A stretch of DNA of 64,000 nucleotides, from positions 620,001 to 684,000 of the forward strand of contig NZ_JABMCZ010000001.1 in the NCBI RefSeq assembly GCF_013186535.1, read 5' to 3'. This stretch comes from Nocardia terpenica (GTDB lineage Bacteria > Actinomycetota > Actinomycetes > Mycobacteriales > Mycobacteriaceae). Positions 63,076-64,000 of this stretch are shown one piece after another. The notes beneath the pieces are model-generated. The model saw nothing but the letters and a program-made list of their open reading frames with translations, was not told the DNA's origin and did no database searches. A program made the translations under genes and the position numbers. Each line of letters starts with the position of its first letter. Positions within the stretch are counted from its first letter, which is position 1.

Positions 63076-64000
63076 GAGTCGGCTCCGCGGGCCTGGCCCG
63101 GCACCAGAAACGGTTCGGCCGGTGGGCGGGCGCTGGCGTCCCATGCCTGCTGCAGGAATTTCATCGCCTGCCGGTTGGCCGACCGTCCGTAGACGTCGGT
63201 GACCATGGCCGGGCTGGACCAGCCGAACTCCTGGGTCACCAACTCGGCGTTGAAATCCGACTCGGCATAGAGCGCGGGCCGCCGCCTTGTGCCGGAAGGA
63301 ATGCGGAACCAGATGGACATTCAGGCCGGCGCGGGAACAGGCCCGACGCAGCATCTTTCGGACACCGCCCGTGTGCAGTGCCGCGCCAGCGGTGGCGCCG
63401 GTGAGATGGACCAGGATGTGCTCGTGGTCGACCAGGTGCTGGATCGGACCGAACTCGTCGAGCAGATAGGCGTGGAACGTGCTGATCATGTCATTGGAGA
63501 CCGCGCGGAGCACCCCGTCGACGGTGTAACCGTCCCGGGTTGGGGTCGCTGGGGCGTAGGACTTCGCGCAAGCCCGGTTGGGGTTGTCGTTGCGGCCGAC
63601 GACATGAACGTGCGGGTCGGCGCGCTGCCTGCAGGGATGGTTCCGGGTCAGGTGCAGGTCGCAGAACCGTAGCCCGCAGAGCCCGCCGACGCGCAGACCA
63701 CCGTCGTGCAACCAGGTCACGATCATGACGTCCCGGACTGTCGGCAACACTCCCGGCTCGAACAACGCCTCGACGACCTCATCGAGCAGAAACCGACGCT
63801 GACGCGAATCCTTCTGTAGGGCGAGCTGATTCGTCTCGACCGACCGCCGACCACGACGGGCGAAGCTGCGCCCCGAGGTCAACGCCTCGACCAGCTCCGG
63901 CCGAACCTCGCCGGTCACCTGCAGCGACAGATAGTAGGACCTTCACCACCGTCGCGACGTTGCCCGCCGCCGACGTGCCCAGCGGCTTGCGGTCCGGACG
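63072..64000 (-). pseudogene. Frameshifted tyrosine recombinase reaching the window edge
   Basis: Catalytic landmarks are GGLRVGGLCGLRFCDL, HSFRHKAAARAL and WSSPAMVTDVYGR. The part before about 63275 and the part after it are in different frames. A further frame change is likely near 63935, where LGTSAAGNVATVVKVL and YYLSLQVTGEV read in different frames. It is related to Tn554-like or phage-type integrases. The gene start lies at or beyond the window end. Confidence 0.6.

Overview
The window is high-GC, densely coded actinobacterial DNA. The gene families (SCO6880- and DUF6668-type conjugation proteins, MAB_1171c-type membrane proteins, DUF6907, a ROK regulator, an F420/LLM oxidoreductase) point to Nocardiaceae, most likely Nocardia. 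This placement comes from recognising families, not from a search.

1-16.3 kb looks like ordinary chromosome: a secreted M14 carboxypeptidase, a SEC-C/TPR protein, an LLM-type oxidoreductase, an epoxide-hydrolase-like enzyme, a ROK repressor, a PadR-led operon (fatty-acid/sterol hydroxylase, PrpF-like isomerase, AbrB-type membrane protein, SMP-30-like secreted propeller), an FrsA-like hydrolase, and a TetR regulator divergent from two short-chain dehydrogenases.

16.4-43.0 kb is an integrative conjugative element (ICE). It starts with a tyrosine integrase and an AbrB-like regulator. Next come two copies of a two-gene module (a ~90-113 aa protein followed by a PAS-like protein), a cytochrome P450, and a further PAS-like gene. 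A structured leader with several stem-loops precedes an excisionase-like gene. The transfer operon follows: secreted cutinase, DUF6668, VirB2-like and VirB8-like proteins, TrbL/VirB6-like, SCO6880, VirB4-like ATPase, NlpC/P60 hydrolase, TOPRIM primase, coupling protein, and several accessory proteins that share a C-terminal tail ending in LDL or LDI. The element stops inside a methylase/helicase gene cut by an IS21-type insertion sequence. No relaxase is visible.

43.0-53.6 kb holds the IS21 element, an IS110-type element, and a second, shorter ICE-like block. This block repeats integrase, AbrB-like and excisionase-like genes and the small-protein/PAS-like modules, but has no transfer genes.

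53.6-61.5 kb holds an XRE regulator and an ImmA/IrrE metallopeptidase, then two MAB_1171c-type membrane proteins, two FAD monooxygenases, a type-B carboxylesterase and a monooxygenase fragment. The set looks partly duplicated. 61.5-64 kb is a graveyard of frameshifted serine and tyrosine recombinases.

The strongest candidates for undescribed biology are: (i) the repeated small-protein/PAS-like modules; (ii) the shared C-terminal tail on proteins next to the coupling protein, a possible type IV secretion signal; (iii) the multi-hairpin leader before the transfer operon; and (iv) a 23-bp promoter-like sequence found upstream of both the integrase pair and the transfer operon.
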